DNA from: Acidimicrobiia bacterium UBA6912
GTDB lineage: Bacteria > Actinomycetota > Acidimicrobiia > Spongiisociales > UBA5794
DNA: 5,141 nucleotides
Reading direction: 5' to 3'
Assembly: GCA_002450985.1 (NCBI GenBank)
Contig: DKBA01000032.1
Span: 9,214 to 14,354, forward strand
Under the pieces are notes generated by a model. It had not been told where the DNA came from and did not search any database. It worked only from the letters and a program-made list of their open reading frames with translations. Of the stretch, positions 1 to 5,141 are shown piece by piece. Position 1 is the first letter of the stretch. Each line of letters starts with the position of its first letter. The position numbers were made by a program, and so were the translations under genes.

Positions 1-127
1 CCCCGGCAGGCGGCCGCGGAGTCGAGATCGAGGTGACCTCCTTCGCGGGCTTCGGGCACAGCCCGACCCGCGCCGCATCGGACACCCGCCTTCGCGAAGC
101 GCCGCAACGGAGTCGAGCACGAAGCCT
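1..127. other. Left-edge segment without a confident gene
   Basis: This short stretch lies beyond the stop codon of the minus-strand aldolase gene. On the minus strand a GTG at 83-85, preceded by a purine-rich AAGGCGGG-like stretch, opens a frame that runs off the window edge (it begins VSDAARVGLCPKPAKEV). That could be the first codons of a downstream gene about 42 bases after the aldolase, but nothing in it is recognisable. A plus-strand frame is also open here, but it simply continues through the aldolase antisense and looks like a shadow. I call nothing firmly. Confidence 0.2.
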
Positions 128-1231
128 TCAGATCCCGGCGTCGTCGAGTAGCCCCTCGAACAGTGTGCGGATCTCGTCGGAGGTGAACTCCAGGGCACTC
201 TCACCCACCGTGAGCTCCCAGCGCCAGATGCCGGGGACCTCGGTTGCCCTGAGGCTGGTGAAGACCTCGAGGTCATGCACCTCCGCGACGCGGGCGGCCG
301 CCGCAATGAGGCGCTCGCGGTCGCCTGCGAAGAACACGTGCATCATGTTCGTGTGGGGCGGATCGGGGCTCACGCTGACTCCCGGCAACGCCGCCAGCAG
401 CGATGCGATCTCCACCGCCTTGGCGTGATAGTCCGCCATTCGGGGAAGGTGCCGATCGAGGCCGAGCTCGGCCGACCGCGCCAGCGGATACATGTGGATG
501 AGGTTGCCACCGTGGCGACGCTGCCACACCCGGGCGGTCTCGATGAGGTCCTTCGGACCGGCCAGCGCAGCCCCGGCGATGCCCCCGAGGATCTTGTAGA
601 ACGACACGTAGACAGAGTCGAAGAGCGCAGCGATCTCGGCGTATTCGCGGGCGTAGAAGGGCTTCGTCTCCCAGAGGCGGGCGCCGTCCATGTGGAGCGC
701 GATGCCCCGCTCCCGAGCCCAGCCGGTCATTTCGACCAGGTCGTCCCACGCCGGCAGGTGACCGCCGATCTCGCGCTGGGGCAGCTCGAACAGGATCGCA
801 GCCACCGGCTCGGGGATGGCCTCGAGGTCCTCCACCGTGAAGAGGCGCTCCTCGCTGCCGAGGAGGTGCGATGTGAGCCCGTGCAGCTCGCGGTAGGCAT
901 TCCGCTCATGGATCTCGAGGTGACACGTCGGATGGAAGGCAACCCGTTGCCTTCCGGCACGTTCGCACCAGATCCGCAGGGCGATCTGCTGCGCCATGGT
1001 CCCGCTCGGCATCAGTACCGCGGCCTCCTTCCCGAGCAAGTCGGCGACGCGATGCTCAACCCGCTCGACGACCTCCCCGGAGCCGTAGTGGTCCTGCTCG
1101 ACGTCGGCGCCCGTCAGTTCGGCGATCTCCTGCAAGACATCCCGGACCGCACGGCGGGGGTGATGCGCCAGGCGTCGGGTGGGATGCGCTGCGGGTGATT
1201 CGTCCGACTCGCCTTTGCCGGATTGCGGCAC
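128..1231 (-). CDS. Threonine aldolase / beta-eliminating lyase family protein (PLP-dependent)
   Basis: A 367-residue cytosolic fold-type I PLP enzyme. Low-specificity threonine aldolases of this family cleave L-threonine or L-allo-threonine to glycine and acetaldehyde. Visible hallmarks are a GKEAAVLMPSGTMA segment (residues 67-80) whose SGT loop binds the cofactor phosphate, a CHLEIHE segment (103-109) matching the region that supplies the PLP-stacking histidine, HMDGARLWE (180-188) with Asp182 to bind the pyridine nitrogen, and SFYKILGG (210-217) with Lys213 as the likely Schiff-base lysine. The length is close to the family's usual 330-370 residues. The N-terminus departs from the classical family: the usual SDTVT and GDDVYG signatures are replaced by a divergent stretch ending GADVEQDHYGSG. 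The true substrate could therefore be another beta-hydroxy amino acid, or the reaction could be beta-elimination. The start is GTG, fixed by a GAGGAG ribosome binding site five bases upstream. The gene is divergent from the molybdoenzyme remnant, with no obvious functional link. Family assignment is firm; substrate is not. Confidence 0.88.
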   Translation of the reverse strand: MPQSGKGESDESPAAHPTRRLAHHPRRAVRDVLQEIAELTGADVEQDHYGSGEVVERVEHRVADLLGKEAAVLMPSGTMAQQIALRIWCERAGRQRVAFHPTCHLEIHERNAYRELHGLTSHLLGSEERLFTVEDLEAIPEPVAAILFELPQREIGGHLPAWDDLVEMTGWARERGIALHMDGARLWETKPFYAREYAEIAALFDSVYVSFYKILGGIAGAALAGPKDLIETARVWQRRHGGNLIHMYPLARSAELGLDRHLPRMADYHAKAVEIASLLAALPGVSVSPDPPHTNMMHVFFAGDRERLIAAAARVAEVHDLEVFTSLRATEVPGIWRWELTVGESALEFTSDEIRTLFEGLLDDAGI

Positions 1232-1236
1232 GCCGC

Positions 1237-1242
1237 CTCCTC
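1237..1242 (-). promoter_or_regulatory. Ribosome binding site of the aldolase gene
   Basis: On the minus strand this reads GAGGAG and lies five bases before the GTG at 1229-1231. It supports GTG as the start rather than an internal codon. Confidence 0.65.
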
Positions 1243-1354
1243 AGGTCGCTGCCGACCCATTCTCGCGGGATTCCCTCGCACCCTGTCGTGATCGAAACCG
1301 CCCGAGTCGTGCGCAGGTGAGACACGAGGACCACCGGACCGCACGGCATCGTGA

Positions 1355-2381
1355 CCACCCGCGGCATACCGTGCCCGCGGGCTGGTGAGCTTCGGGTCGA
1401 ACCTCCCCATGGCCCAAGGCGACAGCGCACGTGGCCGGGAGGCGTTGCGGGCGCTCGACTTCCACGTCCATCTGGACCATTTCATGAGCCCGACCGCCGA
1501 GCTGGCCGACATCGTCCTCCCGGTCACCGTCGCCTTCGAGTCCGAGGGACTGAAGATCGGGTTCGAGGTCTCCCAGGAGGCCGAGTCGCTGGTGCAGCTC
1601 CGGACGCCGCTGGTGAGCCTTGTGGGTGAAGCCCGCGCCGACATCGCTGTCATCTTCGATCTGGCAATACGGCTGGGACTGGGCGAGCAGTTCTTCGACG
1701 GCGACGTCGACGCCGCGTGGGAATACCAGCTCGAGCCGAGTGGGGTGACCCTCGAGCAGCTGCGCACGGAACCCGCCGGCGTCCGGCTTCCGTTGGAGAC
1801 GCACCACCGGAAGTACGCGGCGCCCGGCGACGGTGGCGTTCCGGCCGGGTTCGACACGCCGACCGGACGGATCGAGCTGTACGAGGAGGCGTTCCTCGAT
1901 GTCGGCCAGCCGGCGATCCCGACCCTCACTGAACCGGCGTTGAGCCCCCGCTCGCGTCCCGATCTCGCCGGCGACTTTCCCCTCGTGCTCAGCTGCGCCG
2001 AGTCGCTCTACTCCTGCGAGACCCAGCATCGTCAGGTCGCCTACCTGCGCCGGCACGCTTCGGACCCGGAGGTCGAGTTGCACTCGGAGACAGCGGCTTC
2101 CCGTGGCATCACCGAGGGGCAGTGGGTGGAGGTCGTCACCCCCAAGGGGGCGGTTCGGGTCCGAGCCGTGTTCAACGACTCGATCGCCCCCGGGGTGGTG
2201 TTCGGCGAGCATGGTTGGTTCGAACCGTGCGAGGAGCTCGACCTGCCCGGCTACCCGCCGTTCGGTCCGGGCAGCACCAACCTCAACCTGATGCTCGGCC
2301 AGACTCCCAGCGACGCCATCAGCGGGCTTTCGCGCCCAGGCGTGCCAGGTCGCACCGCTTGGCGTGGGGAACGACGGCTGA
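1355..2381 (+). pseudogene. Molybdopterin oxidoreductase, C-terminal remnant (5' truncated, probable 3' frameshift)
   Basis: This is the C-terminal half of a DMSO-reductase-family molybdopterin oxidoreductase. Such enzymes bind bis-MGD and usually an N-terminal 4Fe-4S cluster and transfer electrons to or from small substrates. Recognisable family similarity begins around AYRARGLVSFGSNL (from 1364). Counting from the GTG at 1385, ADIVLP (residues 41-46) closes the large molybdopterin domain, FDTPTGRIELYEE (156-168) is the linker hallmark, and about 198-314 form the dinucleotide-binding domain ending NLNLMLGQTPSDAISG. The N-terminal several hundred residues, including any FeS site and much of the cofactor site, are absent: an in-frame TGA stands at 1352-1354 and the divergent aldolase gene begins only about 120 bases upstream. 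No clear ribosome binding site precedes GTG 1385. After DAISG the open frame continues to 2857 as low-complexity, Arg-rich sequence that overlaps the cupin gene. The +1 frame instead reads GFRAQACQVAPLGVGNDG and stops at 2379-2381, which fits a natural family C-terminus. It is unlikely to make an active enzyme. Substrate class cannot be told. Confidence 0.72.
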
Positions 2382-2489
2382 CGCTACCGACGGTTCGCAC
2401 ACCCCGCGGGAGGCGCTCGATCGACCGTCGCCACGAGCTCGGTCAGCCTCGGCCCGGCGCTCGTGGGGCTCGCATTGGTCCGTGGTCGT

Positions 2490-2699
2490 ATGAGTATCGA
2501 GCGTATGTCGCCGACCGATTACCTCCGGTTGGGGATCATCCTCACGGCGACGGGAGCCATTGCGCTCGTCCACTACTTCGCAACGACCAGCGGGCGGCTG
2601 CCGGGAGGTGTCGAGCTTGGCGTTGCGATCGCGTTGATCGCGGTGGGAACACCGCTGCTGGCGGTGGCCGTTCGCCGCCACCGGCCGGGCAGCAGCTGA
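2490..2699 (+). CDS. Small two-helix membrane protein, hypothetical
   Basis: I do not recognise this family. From the ATG at 2490 it is a 69-residue peptide with two hydrophobic segments, about residues 12-30 (YLRLGIILTATGAIALVHYF) and 41-61 (VELGVAIALIAVGTPLLAVAV). A short loop containing Gly and Pro joins them. Arginines near the N-terminus and the RRHR tail suggest a hairpin with both ends in the cytoplasm. No good Shine-Dalgarno site precedes ATG 2490. GTG 2463 (78 residues) and ATG 2505 are alternatives. It ends 37 bases before the cupin gene on the same strand, so the two may share a transcript. The hydrophobic pattern, rather than length or homology, is the argument for its being real. 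The overlapping extension of the molybdoenzyme frame is the weaker candidate over this DNA. Confidence 0.5.
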   Translation: MSIERMSPTDYLRLGIILTATGAIALVHYFATTSGRLPGGVELGVAIALIAVGTPLLAVAVRRHRPGSS

Positions 2700-2723
2700 A
2701 CCCCCACCGAGCTCGAGGAGCAC

Positions 2724-2730
2724 AGAGGGG
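2724..2730 (+). promoter_or_regulatory. Ribosome binding site of the cupin gene
   Basis: The sequence AGAGGGG ends six bases before the ATG at 2737 and resembles the purine-rich Shine-Dalgarno core. It supports this start codon. Confidence 0.55.
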
Positions 2731-2736
2731 TGCACA

Positions 2737-3081
2737 ATGGGCAATGAACAGTCGACCCCTGAAACGAAGGGTGTCGGGGTGGAGCTCCTGGCCACGGTCG
2801 ATCTCGGCCCTGAGATCGAGGGCATGGCGGGCCACCAACTCCGAATGCGTAGGGTGACCATCGAGCCCGGCGGCGTGTTCGGGCCCGTCCATGGTCATGT
2901 CGGTGGGCCTGGCGTGGTCTACATCTTGCAGGGAACCATCACCGACCATCGAGAGGGCGTGGCCACGGACTACGGGCCGGGAGTGGGTTGGCCCGAGGAC
3001 AGCAGCACGGTGCACTGGCTGGAGAACCGGGGAACCACCCCGGCCATCGAGATCTCGGTCGACATCGTCAGGCAAGGCTGA
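2737..3081 (+). CDS. Small single-domain cupin protein
   Basis: A 114-residue protein made almost entirely of one cupin beta-barrel, with no signal peptide or membrane segment. Cupin motif 1 is visible as EPGGVFGPVHGHVGGPGVVYILQG (residues 43-66), with His52 and His54 as the paired metal ligands. The acidic ligand normally found in this motif (HxH followed by Glu) is not present; the aligned place is Gly59 or Pro58. Motif 2 is the stretch YGPGVGWPEDSSTVHWLEN (79-97), which keeps His93 and the trailing Asn97. The barrel closes with PAIEISVDIV near the end. A metal site of three histidines is possible, but small cupins also act as binding or regulatory proteins, so no reaction is assigned. A purine-rich ribosome binding site six bases upstream supports ATG 2737. 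It follows the small membrane ORF by 37 bases, and a strong hairpin lies 45 bases beyond its stop. Confidence 0.82.
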   Translation: MGNEQSTPETKGVGVELLATVDLGPEIEGMAGHQLRMRRVTIEPGGVFGPVHGHVGGPGVVYILQGTITDHREGVATDYGPGVGWPEDSSTVHWLENRGTTPAIEISVDIVRQG

Positions 3082-3125
3082 GCTACGTCCTCACGTCCAG
3101 CTTCGGGTGCGGTCGTTGCGCCGCC

Positions 3126-3148
3126 CTCGAGCCGCCGAGCGGCTCGAG
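3126..3148 (+). terminator. Perfect 10-bp GC-rich hairpin after the cupin gene (terminator-like)
   Basis: The arm CTCGAGCCGC (3126-3135) pairs perfectly with GCGGCTCGAG (3139-3148) around a three-base CGA loop. It sits 45 bases past the cupin stop and about 90 bases before the hydrolase start. No T-run follows, so it is not a classical intrinsic terminator, though U-less hairpins are common at gene ends in high-GC actinobacteria. It could instead be an mRNA-stabilising hairpin or a protein-binding palindrome. Confidence 0.5.
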
Positions 3149-3227
3149 AAGGCAGTGCAGGCATCGGGACCGCTGCGTGACCTTCGGCCTCTGGAGCGGG
3201 CCCGGCCGCCGATGAGACGATCGGCGT

Positions 3228-3232
3228 GGAGG
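3228..3232 (+). promoter_or_regulatory. Ribosome binding site of the alpha/beta hydrolase gene
   Basis: GGAGG ends eight bases before ATG 3241. It overlaps the alternative in-frame GTG at 3226, which makes ATG 3241 the better start. Confidence 0.65.
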
Positions 3233-3240
3233 TGGTTGCG

Positions 3241-4140
3241 ATGACTGCCGAACCGGGAGCAGAGCAACGAAGGCGAGAGTGGACCGCCTCGGTGAACGGC
3301 ACCGGGCTGCGGGTCGAAGAGGTTGGCAGTGGCACGCAGACCGTCGTGTTCTCGCCGAACCCATTCACGAACCGCCGGTTGTTCGACGCACCGGTCGCCG
3401 CGTTGAGCCGAGGCTACCGCTGCCTCACGTACGACCAACGTGGACAGGGCGACAGTGGTTTCGGAACCACCCAGCCCTCACCGGATCTGCTGAGCACTGA
3501 AGGCCTCTACGAGGACGCGGTTACGTTACTGGACCAGCTGGGCGTCGACCGGTGCCACTGGGTCGGGTCGTCGATCGGCGGGTTCGTCGGCGTCCGATTG
3601 GCGGCTCGCCACCCCGAACGGATCCGCTCCCTGGTCCTGCTGGGGTTCAGCACGCGACCCCTCTCGCCGGCAGATCTACGCCAGGTGAACATGATGATCG
3701 GAATGGTGCGGGCAAGCGGGCGACTGGGGCCGCTCGGCACTGCCTTGAAACGCCCGGTCGCCCGCCGAATCATGCGGAACATGTTCGGGACGACGTTCAT
3801 GTCCGACCCGGCCCGTTCCGGCGACCGAGAGCTGTGGCGGCAGCGGTTCATGGCCCTCCTCGTGCCCGAGGCAGGACCGATGTTCCGGGCCGTGTTCGGA
3901 CATCCCGGCACCCCGCCGGAACTGCTCGCTGAGATCCAGGCACCAACCCTGATCATCGCCGGTGAGGACGAGCTCGCCCGTTTCGAACATGCGCGCACCG
4001 ATGTTGAGGAGGCGGAGCGGGTCATCCCCGATGCCCGCATCGTGACGATTCGAGGGGCAGGACACATGCTCCTCGTCGAGCAACCGGACGCAAGCACCGC
4101 GGCCATCACCGAGTTCATTCATGAGGTCGACGCGGCGTAG
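3241..4140 (+). CDS. Alpha/beta hydrolase fold protein
   Basis: A 299-residue soluble serine hydrolase of the alpha/beta fold, a superfamily that includes esterases, enol-lactonases, epoxide hydrolases and haloperoxidase-like enzymes. The expected order is complete. A beta-strand runs into NPFTN (residues 40-44), where relatives usually show an HG oxyanion motif. It is followed by TYDQRGQGDSG (63-73), the nucleophile elbow GSSIGG (109-114) with Ser111, a variable cap region (about 140-225), the acid strand LIIAGEDELARF with Asp243, and GAGHMLL with His275. Ser111-Asp243-His275 form the likely triad, so it should be catalytic. Length is typical. I chose ATG 3241 over GTG 3226 because GGAGG at 3228-3232 is ideally spaced for the ATG. 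There is no signal peptide. The next gene lies 65 bases downstream on the same strand with its own ribosome binding site, so the two may form an operon. Substrate is unknown. Confidence 0.9.
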   Translation: MTAEPGAEQRRREWTASVNGTGLRVEEVGSGTQTVVFSPNPFTNRRLFDAPVAALSRGYRCLTYDQRGQGDSGFGTTQPSPDLLSTEGLYEDAVTLLDQLGVDRCHWVGSSIGGFVGVRLAARHPERIRSLVLLGFSTRPLSPADLRQVNMMIGMVRASGRLGPLGTALKRPVARRIMRNMFGTTFMSDPARSGDRELWRQRFMALLVPEAGPMFRAVFGHPGTPPELLAEIQAPTLIIAGEDELARFEHARTDVEEAERVIPDARIVTIRGAGHMLLVEQPDASTAAITEFIHEVDAA

Positions 4141-4192
4141 CGCAGGCGGCGAGGGACCGGGAAGCGCAGCTACAGCAAGGTCCCGCCAGAAC

Positions 4193-4197
4193 GGAGG
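4193..4197 (+). promoter_or_regulatory. Ribosome binding site of the Ddn-like gene
   Basis: GGAGG ends eight bases before ATG 4206. An in-frame GTG at 4197 begins on the last base of this site, so ATG 4206 is the preferred start. Confidence 0.65.
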
Positions 4198-4205
4198 TGA
4201 TCGAG

Positions 4206-4709
4206 ATGCGCAAGATCGCCAGGACGCTCCTGGTGATCCTCGGAGTTGTCGTCGTCGTCGAGGTGGTGGACATGGCGGTCACCGTCTGGGCATGGCGCAC
4301 TCGCAACCCCCGTGCGCTTCGCCTTGCCAAGGACCTCAAGAAGTACGTGACCAATCCGGTGCAACTCAGGTTCTCGGGACGATCCGGCTCCTCCGCCGTC
4401 GTCCACCACCTCGGGCGGCGATCCGGGACGCCCTACGCCACCCCGGTGATCGCCCACCACACCCAGCGGGAGGTCATCATCCCACTCCCCTACGGTACCG
4501 ATGTCGACTGGCTCCGCAACGTGCGGGCCGCCGGGCACGCGGTGGTGGAGCTGCATGGTCGCAGCCTCAGGGTCGACGAACCTGCGGTAGTCGACATCGA
4601 CGCCGTGATCGACCTCCTCCCTGCGGCGATGGTGCGCATCGTTCGCATGAACGGCGCCCGTGAAGCCCTCCGGCTGCGGGTGTCGGAGCCCATGTTGACG
4701 CCTGCATGA
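4206..4709 (+). CDS. Membrane-anchored nitroreductase / deazaflavin-dependent oxidoreductase family protein (DUF385, Ddn-like)
   Basis: A 167-residue protein of the split-barrel family that includes the mycobacterial deazaflavin-dependent nitroreductase Ddn. Those proteins use reduced F420 to reduce quinones, nitro compounds or other electrophiles. Family signatures are VHHLGRRSGTPYATPV (residues 66-81), corresponding to the TxGRKSG-x-R-x-TP motif, and YGTDVDWLRNVRAAGHAVVE (96-115), corresponding to the region ending WyxNLxAnPxV. Residues about 5-30 form a strongly hydrophobic, valine-rich helix (LLVILGVVVVVEVVDMAVTVWAW) after a short basic start, which looks like a membrane anchor. Many relatives lack such a helix or have only a short amphipathic one. 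The start is ATG 4206, set by GGAGG at 4193-4197. The gene follows the hydrolase by 65 bases and is probably co-transcribed with it. A role in quinone or lipid-soluble substrate reduction at the membrane is inference. F420 use rests on family membership only. Confidence 0.82.
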   Translation: MRKIARTLLVILGVVVVVEVVDMAVTVWAWRTRNPRALRLAKDLKKYVTNPVQLRFSGRSGSSAVVHHLGRRSGTPYATPVIAHHTQREVIIPLPYGTDVDWLRNVRAAGHAVVELHGRSLRVDEPAVVDIDAVIDLLPAAMVRIVRMNGAREALRLRVSEPMLTPA

Positions 4710-5070
4710 GGTCGGCCGATCGTCCTGCATCGCGTCGAGCCGGACGAGTCACGGGCAGAGTGCGTCGTCCCGGATGACCTTGCCACTCAGGACGTCGTCG
4801 TCGCAACTCAGCCGATTGGCCCGCCGTCCGCTGTCCGCGCTTCTCCGCAGGTCCGTTCGATGGACTCCTGTGACCAGGGAGCGGATGTCACACCGCGTCC
4901 CCTACCAACTGGTCCCACGACATCGCTTCAAGAGGCGAAAGACCCACGGTGGGCACGTGACGCTCCCGCTGCGGCACACCCGAATCGCGACGGCTGTGCG
5001 ACGGTGCGTCCGGTGCCATCGCCGACACTGCCGACGTCGATGAGTTGATCGGTGGCAGGCCTGAGACGCC
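4710..5070. other. 361-base intergenic stretch without a convincing gene
   Basis: This gap lies between two convergent genes. The plus-strand frames here (4774-5043 and 4860-5048) give Arg-, His-, Pro- and Ser-rich sequence with no motif, hydrophobic core or ribosome binding site, so I reject them. Three weak imperfect hairpins are visible. One spans about 4706-4730 across the Ddn-like stop codon. Another is CAGGTCC paired with GGACTCCTG around a seven-base loop (4848-4870), with a two-base bulge. The third is CCTGAG paired with CTCAAGG at 5060-5076, with one bulged base, beside the stop of the minus-strand gene. Any of them could help end transcription, but none has a T-run. Confidence 0.5.
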
Positions 5071-5141
5071 TCAAGGACCCGTGGGCTTGAACCGCTGGAT
5101 CAGCTCGAGATCGGTGAGCGCTGCCGAGTAATCGAAGCCGG
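5071..5141 (-). CDS. 3' end of a minus-strand gene, product unknown (partial)
   Basis: Reading leftward from the window edge, the frame gives 23 codons: GFDYSAALTDLELIQRFK and then PTGP, followed by TGA at 5071-5073. The balanced mix of hydrophobic, acidic and aromatic residues looks like real protein, and the other two frames on this strand are less protein-like. The ending faintly recalls C-termini of Gfo/Idh/MocA-type oxidoreductases (FDY...LTE), but that is far too little to assign a family. It is convergent with the Ddn-like gene. Confidence 0.45.
   Translation of the reverse strand, partial: GFDYSAALTDLELIQRFKPTGP

Noticed and set aside
275..1198. A long plus-strand open frame of 307 residues opposite the aldolase
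   Set aside because: It is the antisense shadow of a well-supported PLP enzyme and shows no protein motif.
1341..1381. Short repeats (GCACGG...CCGTGC and two CCCGCGG copies) as an operator or attachment site
   Set aside because: The arms are only six to seven bases of pure GC-rich sequence, easily expected by chance, and no integrase or regulator gene is nearby.
1241..2212. A long minus-strand open frame of 323 residues opposite the molybdoenzyme
   Set aside because: It is an antisense shadow. The plus-strand frame carries clear molybdopterin oxidoreductase motifs.
4848..4880. A T-arm-like hairpin (GTCC, GTTCGAT loop, GGAC) suggesting a tRNA
   Set aside because: The conserved G-C closing pair is wrong, and no acceptor stem, anticodon arm or D-arm can be folded around it.
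4774..5048. Two plus-strand open frames as small proteins
   Set aside because: They are rich in Arg, His, Pro and Ser, have no ribosome binding site or recognisable motif, and look like chance open frames in GC-rich DNA.
1..5141. CRISPR array, insertion sequence or defence system
   Set aside because: I saw no regularly spaced repeats, transposase-like frames, terminal repeats or defence-associated domains.

Overview
This 5.1-kb window is high-GC DNA whose genes start with ATG or GTG behind Shine-Dalgarno sites. A predicted deazaflavin (F420)-dependent oxidoreductase suggests an actinobacterium, possibly of the Acidimicrobiia or Mycobacteriales type. That placement is inferred from gene content and base composition, not proven.

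Layout from left to right. Positions 1-127 hold no confident gene. Positions 128-1231 (minus strand) encode a PLP-dependent threonine aldolase/beta-eliminating lyase-like protein. Divergent from it, positions 1355-2381 (plus) hold the C-terminal half of a molybdopterin oxidoreductase. Its N-terminal half is missing, because the aldolase occupies the space where it should lie. Its last residues also seem displaced by a one-base frameshift near 2324-2330. I read this as a degraded gene or a rearrangement junction. Next, on the plus strand, come a possible two-helix membrane peptide (2490-2699), a small cupin (2737-3081), a strong GC-rich hairpin (3126-3148), an alpha/beta hydrolase (3241-4140) and a membrane-anchored Ddn/DUF385-like nitroreductase-family protein (4206-4709). 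About 360 bases without a convincing gene follow. The last 71 bases carry the 3' end of a minus-strand gene of unknown identity.

The hydrolase and the Ddn-like gene lie 65 bases apart on one strand, each behind a GGAGG ribosome binding site. They may be co-transcribed and would fit small-molecule or xenobiotic redox and hydrolysis, but no pathway can be named. The membrane peptide and the cupin form a second close pair. The hairpin after the cupin probably separates that pair from the hydrolase.

I found no CRISPR array, RNA gene, transposase or recognisable novel defence or biosynthetic system. The points most worth following up are the truncated, frameshifted molybdoenzyme remnant, the cupin lacking its usual metal-binding glutamate, and the membrane anchor on the Ddn-like protein.
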